From the NCBI GenBank assembly GCA_016839165.1, contig CP069300.1, forward strand, positions 7,202,001 to 7,266,000: a stretch of DNA of 64,000 nt, written 5' to 3'. The notes beneath the pieces were generated by a model. It was not told the DNA's origin. It was given only the letters and a program-made list of their open reading frames with translations, and ran no database searches. This document shows positions 32,188 to 40,538 of the stretch, one piece after another (position 1 is the first letter of the stretch; each line of letters begins with the position of its first letter). This stretch comes from Bradyrhizobium sp. PSBB068. GTDB taxonomy: Bacteria; Pseudomonadota; Alphaproteobacteria; Rhizobiales; Xanthobacteraceae. A program made the translations under genes and the position numbers.

Positions 32188-32289
32188 GACCCCGCGAAGC
32201 ACCGCGAGGCTTTACGCACGGTGGCGAGCACCAAGGCAACGACGATGACATGGCCAATTTGCCATCTCGCGTAGCGCAATCGCGGGGTC
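32188..32289. repeat. 102-bp segment bounded by 10-bp perfect inverted repeats (MITE-like)
   Basis: GACCCCGCGA at 32188-32197 is the exact complement of TCGCGGGGTC at 32280-32289. An inner pair CGCGAG (32203-32208) and CTCGCG (32266-32271) strengthens the fold. No ORF is inside. It may be a small non-autonomous element or a structured transcript end. Confidence 0.5.
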
Positions 32290-32298
32290 ACTCTTAAC

Positions 32299-32425
32299 AT
32301 CCCCTCGAAAAGGGGGAGGTCGCTTTGCTCGCCAGAGCAAAGCGGGTGGGGATCTGCTCTCTCTGCTCGCAGCATCGCCTGCGGCTAACCCCCATCCCGA
32401 CCTTCCCCCTTTCAGGGGAAGGAAA
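32299..32425. repeat. Palindromic repeat with CCCCTC.GGGGGAGG and CCTTCCCC arms
   Basis: The left part CATCCCCTCGAAAAGGGGGA with GGTCGCTTTGCTC and GCGGGTGGGG pairs imperfectly with the right part ACCCCCATCCCGACC and TTCCCCCTTTCAGGGGAAGG. An inner hairpin CGCTTTGCTC/GAGCAAAGCG lies at 32321-32343. Similar composite repeats are common in Bradyrhizobium intergenic regions. Confidence 0.6.
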
Positions 32426-32464
32426 AGACAGGTCCGTGGCTACTCGTGTGATTTTCCGAACGGC

Positions 32465-33637
32465 CTAGCCCGGGACGACGCGCGGGTCGACGTCCTGGGT
32501 GTAGTCGACACCGTCGATGCCGAAGCCGAACAGGCGCAGGAACTGGCTCTTGTACTCGCCGAGATCAGCCAATTCGCCGAGCGTCTCGGTGGTGAGCAGC
32601 GGCCAGCGCCGCGACACTTCCGTCTGCACCTCGGGTGACAGCTCCCAATCGTCGACCCGGATGCGCTGCGCATCGTCGAGCGCGACGTCCTTGCCGAGCC
32701 GGGTGCGGAACAGGCGATCGATCTGCTCGATGCAGCCCTCATGCAGCCCGAGCTGCTTCATGACCTTGAACAGCACGGTGCCGTAGAGCGGCACCACCGG
32801 AATGGCCGAGCTCGCCTGGGTCACCACGGCCTTCAGCGCCACGACGCGAGCGGCGTCCGCGCCGAGCCGGCCGCGGATCGCTTGCGCCTTGCTGTCGAGG
32901 TCGACCTTGGCGCGGCCGAGCGTGCCGTTCCAGTAGATCGGCCAGGTCAGCTCGCTGCCGATATAGGTGTAGTTGAGCGTCCGGAAGCCCGGCGCCAGCA
33001 CGCCGGCGTCCGCAAGCTGGTTGATCCAGCGCTTCCAGTCGTCGCCGCCCATCACGGCGACGGTCGCCGCGGTCTGCTCTTCGTTCGCCGGCTCGAGCGT
33101 GGTCTGGAACACCTCGCCGGTCTCGGTGTCGAGCGTCTTGATCTCGACCGGCGCGCCGAGCGGCTTGATGACCGAGCGATAGGTCTTGCCGGTGTCGGGA
33201 TCGGTGCGGACCGGCGCGGCCATGCTGTAGACCAGCAAATCGAGCTGCCCGAACTTCTCGCGCACGCGCTCGATGAAGTCCTTCTTCATCTCGTCGGAGA
33301 AGGCATCGCCTTCCAGCGTGAGCGGAGACCGTCCGATCTTCTCGGCCTCGATCTCGAAGGCGCGGTTGTTGTACCAGCCGGCGCTGGCGCTTCTCTTTTC
33401 CGAAGGCTCGCGCTCCAGCGACACGCCGATCGTATCGGCGCCGCCGGCGAAGGTCGCGACGATGCGGCTGGCGAGGCCGTAGCCGGTCGAGCAGCCGAGC
33501 ACGGCGACGCGCTTGGGGCAGTCCGCGATCGGGCCCTGCTTCAGAACGTAAGCGATCTGCTCACGGACATTCGTGGCGCAGCCGACGGGATGCGCCGTCG
33601 TGCAGATGAAGCCTCGCACGCGCGGTTCAATAATCAT
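32465..33637 (-). CDS. fabV: Trans-2-enoyl-CoA/enoyl-ACP reductase FabV
   Basis: NADH-dependent enoyl reductase completing each elongation cycle of fatty acid synthesis. The 390 residues begin MIIEPRVRGFICTTAHPVGC. It has the FabV NADH loop VLGCSTGYGLASRI and the catalytic Tyr-x8-Lys in WPIYWNGTLGRAK. The length is typical of FabV and much longer than FabI. ATG 33637 follows a GGGGTGGGA stretch. It lies 78 bp after fabB and probably shares the fabA-fabB transcript. FabV enzymes from other bacteria are known to resist triclosan. Confidence 0.93.
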   Translation of the reverse strand: MIIEPRVRGFICTTAHPVGCATNVREQIAYVLKQGPIADCPKRVAVLGCSTGYGLASRIVATFAGGADTIGVSLEREPSEKRSASAGWYNNRAFEIEAEKIGRSPLTLEGDAFSDEMKKDFIERVREKFGQLDLLVYSMAAPVRTDPDTGKTYRSVIKPLGAPVEIKTLDTETGEVFQTTLEPANEEQTAATVAVMGGDDWKRWINQLADAGVLAPGFRTLNYTYIGSELTWPIYWNGTLGRAKVDLDSKAQAIRGRLGADAARVVALKAVVTQASSAIPVVPLYGTVLFKVMKQLGLHEGCIEQIDRLFRTRLGKDVALDDAQRIRVDDWELSPEVQTEVSRRWPLLTTETLGELADLGEYKSQFLRLFGFGIDGVDYTQDVDPRVVPG

Positions 33638-33715
33638 TCCCACCCCATTCCGGATCGTTGCAATATCCCCATGCGCCGGCTGCGGACCTCCCTCAGCAGG
33701 CGAAGAGAGGCGAAA

Positions 33716-34939
33716 TCAGGCGTCAAGCCGCCTGAACACCAGCGTGGCATTGGTGCCGCCGAAGCCGAACGAGTTCGACAGCACGGTCGTGAGCTTGGCG
33801 TTGTCGATCCGCTTGCGCACGATCGGCATGTCGGCGAACACGGGATCGAGCTCGGTGATATGCGCGCTCTCGCAGACGAAGCCGTTGTTCAGCATCAAGA
33901 GCGAGTAGATCGCTTCCTGCACGCCGGTGGCGCCGAGCGAATGGCCGGTCAGCGCCTTGGTCGCCGAGATCGGCGGGCACTTGTCGCCGGTGCCGAACAC
34001 CTTGCGGATCGCCTCGATCTCCGGCGGATCGCCGGCCGGCGTCGAGGTGGCGTGCGGGTTGATGTAGTCGACCGGCGTGTCCACCGTCGACATCGCCATG
34101 CGCATGCAGCGCTCGGCACCCTCGCCCGACGGCGCCACCATGTCGTATCCATCCGAGGTCGCACCGTAGCCGACGACCTCGCCGTAGATCCGCGCGCCGC
34201 GCGCCTTGGCGTGCTCGAGCTCTTCCAGCACCACGACGCCGGCGCCGCCGGCGATCACGAAGCCGTCGCGGCTGATATCGTAGGGACGTGAGGCGGTGGC
34301 CGGCGTGTCGTTGTATTTCGAGGACATCGCGCCCATGGCGTCGAACAGCACCGACAGCGTCCAGTCGAGCTCCTCGCAGCCGCCGGCGAAGATGACGTCC
34401 TGCTTGCCGATCTGGATCGTCTCATAGGCGTTGCCGATGCAGTGGTTCGACGTCGCGCAGGCCGAGGAGATCGAGTAGTTCACGCCCTTGATCTTGAACC
34501 AGGTCGCGAGCGTCGCCGATGCGGTCGAGGACATGCCCTTCGGCACCGCAAACGGACCAACGCGCTTCGGGCCCTTGGCGCGCGCGATGTCGGCGGCCTC
34601 GACCAGCGTGCGCGTCGACGGTCCGCCGGATCCCATGATGATGCCGGTGCGGATGTTGGAGACCTCGTTCTCCTCGAGGCCGGAATCACGGATCGCCTGC
34701 TCCATCGCGACGTGATTCCAGGCAGCACCTTCTGCAAGGAATCGCATCGCACGGCGATCGATCACCTCGGCGGGATTGAGTGTCGGCGCACCGTGCACTT
34801 GCGACCGGAAGCCAAGCTCGGCGGCCTTCTCTGCGCGTGAAATGCCCGACTTCGCCTCATAGAGGCTCGCAAGCACTTCCTGGGTGTTGTTACCGATGGA
34901 CGAGACGATACCCATCCCCGTGATGACAACCCGCCTCAT
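33716..34939 (-). CDS. fabB: 3-oxoacyl-ACP synthase I (FabB)
   Basis: Elongating condensing enzyme needed for unsaturated fatty acids. The 407 residues carry the catalytic triad Cys161 ([10 protein letters not shown]), His295 ([11 protein letters not shown]) and His332 ([13 protein letters not shown]), with Lys327 as the conserved lysine. The C-terminus [16 protein letters not shown] is standard. The pairing with fabA 43 bp upstream marks it as FabB rather than FabF. The start is ATG 34939. Confidence 0.94.
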   Translation of the reverse strand: MRRVVITGMGIVSSIGNNTQEVLASLYEAKSGISRAEKAAELGFRSQVHGAPTLNPAEVIDRRAMRFLAEGAAWNHVAMEQAIRDSGLEENEVSNIRTGIIMGSGGPSTRTLVEAADIARAKGPKRVGPFAVPKGMSSTASATLATWFKIKGVNYSISSACATSNHCIGNAYETIQIGKQDVIFAGGCEELDWTLSVLFDAMGAMSSKYNDTPATASRPYDISRDGFVIAGGAGVVVLEELEHAKARGARIYGEVVGYGATSDGYDMVAPSGEGAERCMRMAMSTVDTPVDYINPHATSTPAGDPPEIEAIRKVFGTGDKCPPISATKALTGHSLGATGVQEAIYSLLMLNNGFVCESAHITELDPVFADMPIVRKRIDNAKLTTVLSNSFGFGGTNATLVFRRLDA

Positions 34940-34982
34940 GTTCGCCTCGCCCTGCCTTTATGTTGCCGCATGATGATCCTGC

Positions 34983-35504
34983 TCAAGACGGCGCCGTGCC
35001 CTGCTTGAACAAACCGACCTTCAAGTCCTTGGCGCGATAGATAATCTCGTCGTCCATGGAAAGCCACCCGTCGGCAATTCCGAGCACGAGCTTTGACCGC
35101 ATCACGCGCTTGATATCGATGTTGTACACAACCTTGCGCGCGTGCGGCAGCACCTGTCCGGAGAACTTCAGCTCGCCGAGGCCGAGCGCGCGGCCACGAC
35201 CTTCGCCACCGATCCAGCCAAGGTAAAAGCCGACCATTTGCCACATGGCATCGAGGCCGAGACAGCCCGGCATCACCGGATCGTTCTTGAAATGGCAGCC
35301 GAAGAACCAGAGATCCGGCTTCACTTCGAGCTCGGCGCGCACCAGCCCCTTGCCGAACTCGCCGCCGTTCTCCGAGATATCGCTGATGCGATCGAACATC
35401 AGCATCGGCGGCAGCGGCAACTGGGCATTGCCGGGACCAAACAGCTCGCCCCGCCCGCAAGCCAGCAAATCCTCGTATTCGTAACCGCCGCGCCGATCCA
35501 GCAT
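34983..35504 (-). CDS. fabA: 3-hydroxydecanoyl-ACP dehydratase/isomerase
   Basis: Dehydrates 3-hydroxydecanoyl-ACP and isomerises trans-2 to cis-3-decenoyl-ACP, the branch point to anaerobic-type unsaturated fatty acids. It is 173 residues with active-site His71 ([14 protein letters not shown]) and Asp85 ([17 protein letters not shown]). It is the first gene of fabA-fabB-fabV, divergent from irr, with 330 bp between the two start codons. Confidence 0.95.
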   Translation of the reverse strand: MLDRRGGYEYEDLLACGRGELFGPGNAQLPLPPMLMFDRISDISENGGEFGKGLVRAELEVKPDLWFFGCHFKNDPVMPGCLGLDAMWQMVGFYLGWIGGEGRGRALGLGELKFSGQVLPHARKVVYNIDIKRVMRSKLVLGIADGWLSMDDEIIYRAKDLKVGLFKQGTAPS

Positions 35505-35834
35505 CCTCTATCCACCTCTGATATCCCGATGAAGCGCTTTTGCTTGGTCGGACCTTAATCTACCCACGGGAACCGGAATAACCTGTCCCGCATCTTGGCG
35601 CTACCTGGGTACGCTACCGGCCTGTTATCTCTGCCGAAAGCGCATATGTGGTCCGCGCGCTCTCTAACATAGGGCTAACTGGGCGGCAAAGCGGCATTCC
35701 GATGACAAATGGCCGTCATCCAATAGGTTTCTACCGCTGCTTGGATTTGTTCTAGTTGCGAAAAACTTGCATCTGACAGGCATCCTTTTTATATTTATGA
35801 GGAATATTGCCTGAGTTGGGTGCATAGAGTGGAT
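35505..35834. promoter_or_regulatory. Divergent fabA/irr control region
   Basis: A 330-bp gap, clearly richer in A+T than the genes around it. For irr, CTGACA (35773-35778), 17 bp, TATGAG (35796-35801) is a candidate sigma-70 promoter with a start near 35808. The -10 overlaps ATATT-TATGAGG-AATAT, a short AT-rich inverted repeat (35791-35807) that could be an operator. I could not define a fabA promoter or a convincing Irr iron-control element by eye. Confidence 0.4.
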
Positions 35835-36326
35835 ATGAACGAGGAAGTACCGGCTGTGAACGATGATGTCGTGCACCCGACCGTCCGTGGCGGCGGGCAC
35901 CACCCTGCCCTGACCGGCTGTCCGTGGCATGACGTCAACGAGATGTTGCAGTCGGCCGGCCTGCGGCCGACCCGCCAGCGCATGGCGTTGGGTTGGCTGC
36001 TGTTCGGCAAGGGCGCGCGCCACCTGACCGCCGAGATGCTGTACGAGGAAGCCACGCTGGCCAAGGTTCCGGTGTCGCTGGCGACCGTGTACAACACGCT
36101 CAACCAGCTGACCGATGCCGGCCTGCTGCGCCAGGTCAGTGTCGACGGCACCAAGACCTATTTCGACACCAACGTGTCGACGCATCACCACTTCTATCTC
36201 GAGCATAACCACGAGCTGGTCGACATTCCCGACCCGAACCTCGTGCTGTCGAAGATGCCCGACGTGCCGGAAGGCTACGAGATTTCCCGCGTCGACATGG
36301 TGGTGCGGCTGCGCAAGAAGCGCTGA
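35835..36326 (+). CDS. irr: Iron response regulator Irr
   Basis: Fur-superfamily regulator that senses iron through heme and controls heme synthesis and iron genes in rhizobia. The 163-residue protein has the heme regulatory motif Gly-Cys29-Pro30 (LTGCPWHD), present in Bradyrhizobium japonicum Irr and linked to heme-triggered degradation, and the second heme site His117-His118-His119. The winged helix is RPTRQRMALGWLLFGKGARH with VSLATVYNTLNQLTDAGLL. ATG 35835 puts Cys29 at the position numbered in B. japonicum; a GTG at 35820 is also in frame. Confidence 0.95.
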   Translation: MNEEVPAVNDDVVHPTVRGGGHHPALTGCPWHDVNEMLQSAGLRPTRQRMALGWLLFGKGARHLTAEMLYEEATLAKVPVSLATVYNTLNQLTDAGLLRQVSVDGTKTYFDTNVSTHHHFYLEHNHELVDIPDPNLVLSKMPDVPEGYEISRVDMVVRLRKKR

Positions 36327-36352
36327 CCCGATCTATTACGGATTAAGACGTG

Positions 36353-36383
36353 ATGGCCGGGCTCGTCCCGGCCATTGTCGTTT
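36353..36383. terminator. Bidirectional hairpin between irr and the SH3 gene
   Basis: ATGGCCGGG (36353-36361) and CCCGGCCAT (36367-36375) form a perfect 9-bp stem with the loop CTCGT. TGTCGTTT follows on the plus strand. It lies between two convergent genes; the T-tract is weak. Confidence 0.5.
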
Positions 36384-36393
36384 CAGGACTGCC

Positions 36394-36918
36394 TCAGTCC
36401 ACTTTCTCATCGGCGTAGACGCCCCACAGGCGCTGCTGCTCAATCCAGCCGTCGAACCCGCTGCCGGTGACCCGGCACCAGTTGTTGGCGCATTTCTTGA
36501 CCTGCGCGACGACGCCGGCCTGCAGGCGCGCCGCGATGGCGCTGGTGGCATCGGGACGATCGTACAGCGAGGCCAGGTCGTCCTTGTTCTTCATTGTGAC
36601 GACCGCGGTGCGGCGGCCGGACAGCAGCGAGTGATAGACCCAGCCTTCCGCTCCTTCCGAATCGCGCACCCGGCGCCAGTTCTCGAACTCGGCGGTGATT
36701 TCGACCGGCAGCCCCGAACGCGTGTAGACCCAGGCGACGTCGTTGTCCTTGGTCGGGCCGGCGCGGACGTTCACGTGATCGGATTTCAGGCTGACATAGC
36801 GCGGGATCGGCAGGCCGCTGGTGGTCGGGCTCAAATCCTTGGCGGAATGTCCGGGGCTGACCGACGCACTCAGCACGCTCCCGACCAGCGCCACCAATGA
36901 ACCGAAACGCCACACCAT
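36394..36918 (-). CDS. Exported SH3-domain protein
   Basis: A 174-residue protein with an N-terminal signal peptide (VWRFGSLVALVGSVLSASV, probable cleavage after HSA near residue 26). Two bacterial SH3-type segments follow: SLKSDHVNVRAGPTKDNDV with GLPVEITAEFENWRRVRDS, and ARLQAGVVAQVKKCANNWCR with GFDGWIEQQRLWGVY. Such domains usually bind cell-wall peptides, so a periplasmic role in envelope biology is likely but unproven. GGAGACGAG precedes ATG 36918. Confidence 0.85.
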   Translation of the reverse strand: MVWRFGSLVALVGSVLSASVSPGHSAKDLSPTTSGLPIPRYVSLKSDHVNVRAGPTKDNDVAWVYTRSGLPVEITAEFENWRRVRDSEGAEGWVYHSLLSGRRTAVVTMKNKDDLASLYDRPDATSAIAARLQAGVVAQVKKCANNWCRVTGSGFDGWIEQQRLWGVYADEKVD

Positions 36919-37250
36919 CAACTCGTCTCCTGCCGAGATGCCCAACCCGCATTCGGCGAGCTGCAACTCAAATCCAGACCCGCGCCCGCAGGCCCTGCGC
37001 CATTCGTTCCGGCATTCGAGGATCCGAGGGGTTCTTGTCTTGGCCCGGCCTTCTGCTAGAGAGGACGGAACGCCAAAGCGCCAGAACACCCGAATTTCCC
37101 CCGACGAAAGCTGGGGCAAGTATCGGGGAACCCTAGGAAACGCGAAGGAAACGCCGGGACTGCGCGGCTATCAGCAGTGTCGAACAACCGGGTTAATGAG
37201 GCCTCAACGGCTCGGTTTTTGGCGAGCCGTGCGCCTCATGAAAGCAGGAC

Positions 37251-38255
37251 ATGTCGGTGAAGAAAAAGCCACTCGTCGTCGTCACCCGCAAGCTGCCGGA
37301 CTCGATCGAGACCCGGATGCGCGAGCTGTTCGACGCCAGACTGAATCTCGACGACACGCCGATGACGCCGGAACAGATCGCGGAAGCGGCAAGGACCGCC
37401 GACGTGCTGGTGCCGACCGTGACCGACATGATCCGCGAGGACGTGATCAACCAGCCCGACTGCAGGCTGAAGATGATCGCCAATTTCGGCAATGGCGTCG
37501 ACAATATCGACGTCGCGGCCGCGCATGCCCGCGGCATCACCGTGACCAACACGCCGAAGGTGCTGACCGAGGACACCGCCGACATGACGATGGCGCTGAT
37601 CCTCGCGGTGCCGCGACGGATGATCGAGGGTGCCTCGATCCTGACCGAGGGCAAGCAGCACTGGGCCGGCTGGTCGCCGACCTGGATGCTCGGCCACCGC
37701 ATCGGGGGAAAAAGGCTCGGCATCATCGGCATGGGCCGCATCGGCCAGGCGGTGGCGCGCCGCGCCCGTGCCTTCGGCCTGCAGATCCACTATCACAACC
37801 GCCGCCCGGTGGCGCCCATGATCGCCGACGAGCTCGGGGCGACCTATTGGGAAAGCCTCGACCAGATGCTGGCGCGGATGGACATCATCTCGGTGAACTG
37901 CCCGCACACGCCGGCGACTTATCATCTGCTCTCGGCGCGGCGGCTCAAGCTGATCCGCAAAGAGGCCTATATCGTCAACACCGCGCGCGGCGAGGTGATC
38001 GACGAGGACACGCTGATCAAGCTGATCGAAGCCGGCGATGTCGGCGGCGCCGGCCTCGACGTCTACGAGCACGAGCCCGCGGTGAACCCGAAGCTGGTGC
38101 GGCTCGCCAGGGCCGGCAAGGTGACCCTGCTGCCGCACATGGGCTCGGCCACCATCGAAGGCCGCGTCGAGATGGGCGAAAAGGTGATCATCAACATCCG
38201 GACCTTCCTCGACGCCCACAAGCCGCCGGACCGCGTGCTGCCCAGCATGCTGTAG
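37251..38255 (+). CDS. D-isomer 2-hydroxyacid dehydrogenase (glyoxylate/hydroxypyruvate reductase-like)
   Basis: NAD(P)-dependent reductase of 334 residues. It has the catalytic set Arg (VNTARGEVIDE), Glu (GLDVYEHEP) and His (LLPHMGSATIEGR), and the Rossmann loop LGIIGMGRIGQAVARRARAF. It resembles the D-glycerate dehydrogenase/GyaR group acting on glyoxylate or hydroxypyruvate. ATG 37251 follows GAAAGCAGGAC. No pathway partners are adjacent, so the substrate is inferred from family resemblance only. Confidence 0.88.
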   Translation: MSVKKKPLVVVTRKLPDSIETRMRELFDARLNLDDTPMTPEQIAEAARTADVLVPTVTDMIREDVINQPDCRLKMIANFGNGVDNIDVAAAHARGITVTNTPKVLTEDTADMTMALILAVPRRMIEGASILTEGKQHWAGWSPTWMLGHRIGGKRLGIIGMGRIGQAVARRARAFGLQIHYHNRRPVAPMIADELGATYWESLDQMLARMDIISVNCPHTPATYHLLSARRLKLIRKEAYIVNTARGEVIDEDTLIKLIEAGDVGGAGLDVYEHEPAVNPKLVRLARAGKVTLLPHMGSATIEGRVEMGEKVIINIRTFLDAHKPPDRVLPSML

Positions 38256-38410
38256 GGGAACCTGCAGCCGGGATGGAGCTGCCAGCAAAATATCGAAAAC
38301 AACCCCATGCAAAGCAGCCGGTGCGGCCGGCCAGGCAACTCGGCACGCCCGGCAAAGGTAGCGGGTGAAGTCACGGCGACTGCCGGGCACGCTGGAATCA
38401 CGCATTCAGT

Positions 38411-38455
38411 GTCGTCCCGGCCTAGTGCGCAATTGCGCACGGGGGCCGGGACGAC
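38411..38455. repeat. Perfect-arm hairpin repeat GTCGTCCCGGCC...GGCCGGGACGAC
   Basis: The 12-bp arms at 38411-38422 and 38444-38455 are exactly complementary. Between them sits a second 14-bp palindrome TGCGCAATTGCGCA (38426-38439). It lies between convergent genes and is similar in outer sequence to the element at 41968-42090. Confidence 0.85.
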
Positions 38456-38464
38456 GGTGTGGAT

Positions 38465-39388
38465 CTAGCTCGACTTCCTCGTCTTCCGCCTCGCCTGCTT
38501 ACGCCAGTCGGCGACGAACGACACGAAGGCGGCGAGCGCGGGCCGCGGCTGGCGGCGGCTCGGATAATAGAGGAACGGGCCGTCGAACGGCGGGCACCAG
38601 TCGTCGAGCACGCTGACCAGCGCGCCGGACTTGACGCCGTAGCGGACATAGCCCTCGAATGTCGCCCAATAGCCGACGCCGTCATGGACCGCACGCAGCG
38701 CGAGGCCGAGATGGGTCGCGATCAGCTTGGCCGGCGGCGAAATCTTCACCACGCGACCGTTCTTCTCGAACTCCCAATCGAATATCACGCCGTTGCTGAA
38801 GCGGGTGCGGATGCAGGCATGCGCCAGCAGATCCTTCGGATGCATCGGCCGGCCATGCTTTGCCACATAGTCACGCGACGCCACGACCGCGTAGCGCTGC
38901 GGCGCGCCGAGCGGGACCGCGACCATATCCTGCGCCAGATGCTCGCCATAGCGCACGCCTGCGTCGAAGCCCTGCGCGACGATGTCGACGAACGCGCTCT
39001 CGGCCACGAGGTCAAGGTCGACCTTCGGATATCTGGCGAGGAACGGCGCGATCATCGGCGCCAGCACGAGATCGACCGCAGGCGGCGGCGCGTTGATGCG
39101 CAGGCGCCCGGACGGCTCCGCGCGCAAGCCACGCACCTCCGTGATCGCATCGCCAACATCGGCGATCGCCGGCGCGACACGGGCGAGCAACAGTTCGCCG
39201 GCCTCGGTCAGCGCGACGCTGCGGGTGGTGCGGTTCATCAGGCGGACGCCGAGCCGCTCCTCCATGTCGCGCAGCCGCTGGCTGAGGCTCGAGACCGAGA
39301 CGCGGCTCTCCAGCGCGGCGCGCCGGAAGTTGCGGGTGCGTGCCACCGCCACGAAGGCGTCGAGGTCGCGAAGATCGAAATCCTGCAT
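38465..39388 (-). CDS. LysR-family transcriptional regulator
   Basis: A 307-residue regulator. The N-terminal winged HTH is DLRDLDAFVAVARTRNFRRA with ESRVSVSSLSQRLRDMEERL and RSVALTEAGE; the C-terminal substrate-binding domain begins at SGRLRINAPPPAVDLVLAPM. ATG 39388 gives the family N-terminus MQDFDLRDL. LysR genes of this type often sit divergently beside an aldo/keto reductase or oxidoreductase gene; here only a collapsed reductase remnant is left next door (39421-39620), so the cognate target may be lost or elsewhere. Confidence 0.88.
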   Translation of the reverse strand: MQDFDLRDLDAFVAVARTRNFRRAALESRVSVSSLSQRLRDMEERLGVRLMNRTTRSVALTEAGELLLARVAPAIADVGDAITEVRGLRAEPSGRLRINAPPPAVDLVLAPMIAPFLARYPKVDLDLVAESAFVDIVAQGFDAGVRYGEHLAQDMVAVPLGAPQRYAVVASRDYVAKHGRPMHPKDLLAHACIRTRFSNGVIFDWEFEKNGRVVKISPPAKLIATHLGLALRAVHDGVGYWATFEGYVRYGVKSGALVSVLDDWCPPFDGPFLYYPSRRQPRPALAAFVSFVADWRKQARRKTRKSS

Positions 39389-39420
39389 TGTTCGGTATAG
39401 TGAACAACCCATTCTTGATT

Positions 39421-39620
39421 GTCCAGAGCATCCCGAACAGCTCGGCCTCGGCTGCATGGGCGTGTCGGACTTCTACGACCCCGCCGACCGCAGCGAGAGC
39501 ATCGCCACCATCCATGCCGCGCTCGCCGACGCATTTCCGCCCGGCGCCGCCGCCGGCGGACGCTATCCGGAGGAGCATCTGCGGCACATGGACAGCGAGA
39601 AGTCCGCGACAGCGTCCTGA
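39421..39620 (+). pseudogene. Aldo/keto reductase remnant with a large internal deletion
   Basis: The frame ending at TGA 39618-39620 reads PEQLGLGCMGVSDFYDPADR then SESIATIHAALADA, which is the N-terminal region of aldo/keto reductases (usual form GLGCMGMSDFYGPAD, ESIATIHAALDAG). It passes straight into FPPGAAAGGRYPEEHLRHMD, which looks like the extreme C-terminus of the same family (AFPPGAAAGxRYPE). About 250 central residues, including the catalytic Tyr and Lys, are missing, and the first dozen or so N-terminal residues are unrecognisable. An ATG at 39456 could still give a 54-residue peptide. It is divergent from the LysR gene. Confidence 0.7.
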
Positions 39621-39626
39621 TGAACT

Positions 39627-40427
39627 CTACCGATGCCCGCTCAGGTCGGTGATGCCAGGCGCATCACCATTGAGCGGGTTCTGCGGGTCGCGCGCGTAGC
39701 GCAGGGTCTCGAACCGCATCGCGCGCGCATCCACCATCAGCAGGCGGCCGACCAGGCCCTCGCCGAAGCCGACGATCTCGCGGATCGCTTCCAGCGCCAT
39801 CATCGAGCCCATGAGCCCGGCCAGCGCGCCCATCACGCCGGCCTCGGCGCAGGCCGGCACCGTGCCGGGCGGCGGCGCCTCCGGGAACAGGCAGCGATAG
39901 GTCGGATTGAATACGCCGTCCGCATTCTTCTCGTGGGCGCGGATCGTGGTCAGCGAGCCGTCGAACTGGCCCAGCGCCGCTGTTATCAGCGGCCGCTTCG
40001 CCAGGAAGCAGGCATCGGCGACGAGATAGCGGGTCTCGAAATTATCGGAGCCTTCGAGCACGAGATCGTAGTTTGAAATCAGCGCCATCGCATTGTAGGC
40101 GGTGAGCCGCATCGGATGCGCCTCGAACGTCACGTGCGGATTGAGCGCGTGAATCTGCGCCGCCGCGCTGTCGACCTTGCGCTTGCCGATGTCGGACGTC
40201 GTATGGATGATCTGGCGCTGCAAATTGGATAGCGACACGACATCGTCGTCGATCACGCCGAGACGGCCGACGCCGGCGGCGGCGAGATACATCAGCACCG
40301 GCGCGCCGAGGCCGCCGGCGCCGATCACCAGCACAGAGGCCTGCTTCAGCGCATTCTGGCCGGGGCCACCCACCTCCCGCAGCACGATGTGGCGGGCATA
40401 GCGTTCGAGCTCGTCGGCACTCAGCAT
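39627..40427 (-). CDS. moeB: ThiF/MoeB-family adenylyltransferase
   Basis: E1-like enzyme that adenylates the C-terminal Gly-Gly of a sulfur-carrier protein (MoaD in molybdopterin synthesis, or ThiS). The 266 residues include QASVLVIGAGGLGAPVLMYL (ATP loop), the conserved Asp and Arg (DVVSLSNLQRQIIH), and YRCLFPEAPPPGTVPACAEAG near the catalytic cysteine region. The zinc-binding Cys-x-x-Cys pairs of E. coli MoeB are not visible. There are no molybdopterin or thiamin genes next door, so MoeB rather than ThiF is a best guess. Confidence 0.82.
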   Translation of the reverse strand: MLSADELERYARHIVLREVGGPGQNALKQASVLVIGAGGLGAPVLMYLAAAGVGRLGVIDDDVVSLSNLQRQIIHTTSDIGKRKVDSAAAQIHALNPHVTFEAHPMRLTAYNAMALISNYDLVLEGSDNFETRYLVADACFLAKRPLITAALGQFDGSLTTIRAHEKNADGVFNPTYRCLFPEAPPPGTVPACAEAGVMGALAGLMGSMMALEAIREIVGFGEGLVGRLLMVDARAMRFETLRYARDPQNPLNGDAPGITDLSGHR

Positions 40428-40538
40428 CTTGATGTCCTGCGCGCTGTTCCCTGAACCGGAGCGCGGTTGTTGCCGACCAAGCAGATGTGCTTAATTGCGT
40501 CGACGTCAATGGTATCAGTCATTTCCCCCGGATTTGTC

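Larger units (their letters stand above)
32145..32464. other. Convergent 320-bp intergenic region made of two repeat-like elements
   Basis: The gap between the SOD gene and fabV has no gene. It contains a 102-bp segment with terminal inverted repeats (32188-32289) followed by a second palindromic repeat (about 32299-32425). Short pyrimidine- and purine-rich tracts lie at the fabV end. Confidence 0.6.

Noticed and set aside
35505..35834. Consensus Irr iron-control element or Fur box in the irr/fabA gap
   Set aside because: No stretch matched well enough by eye to claim a site; a weight-matrix scan would decide.
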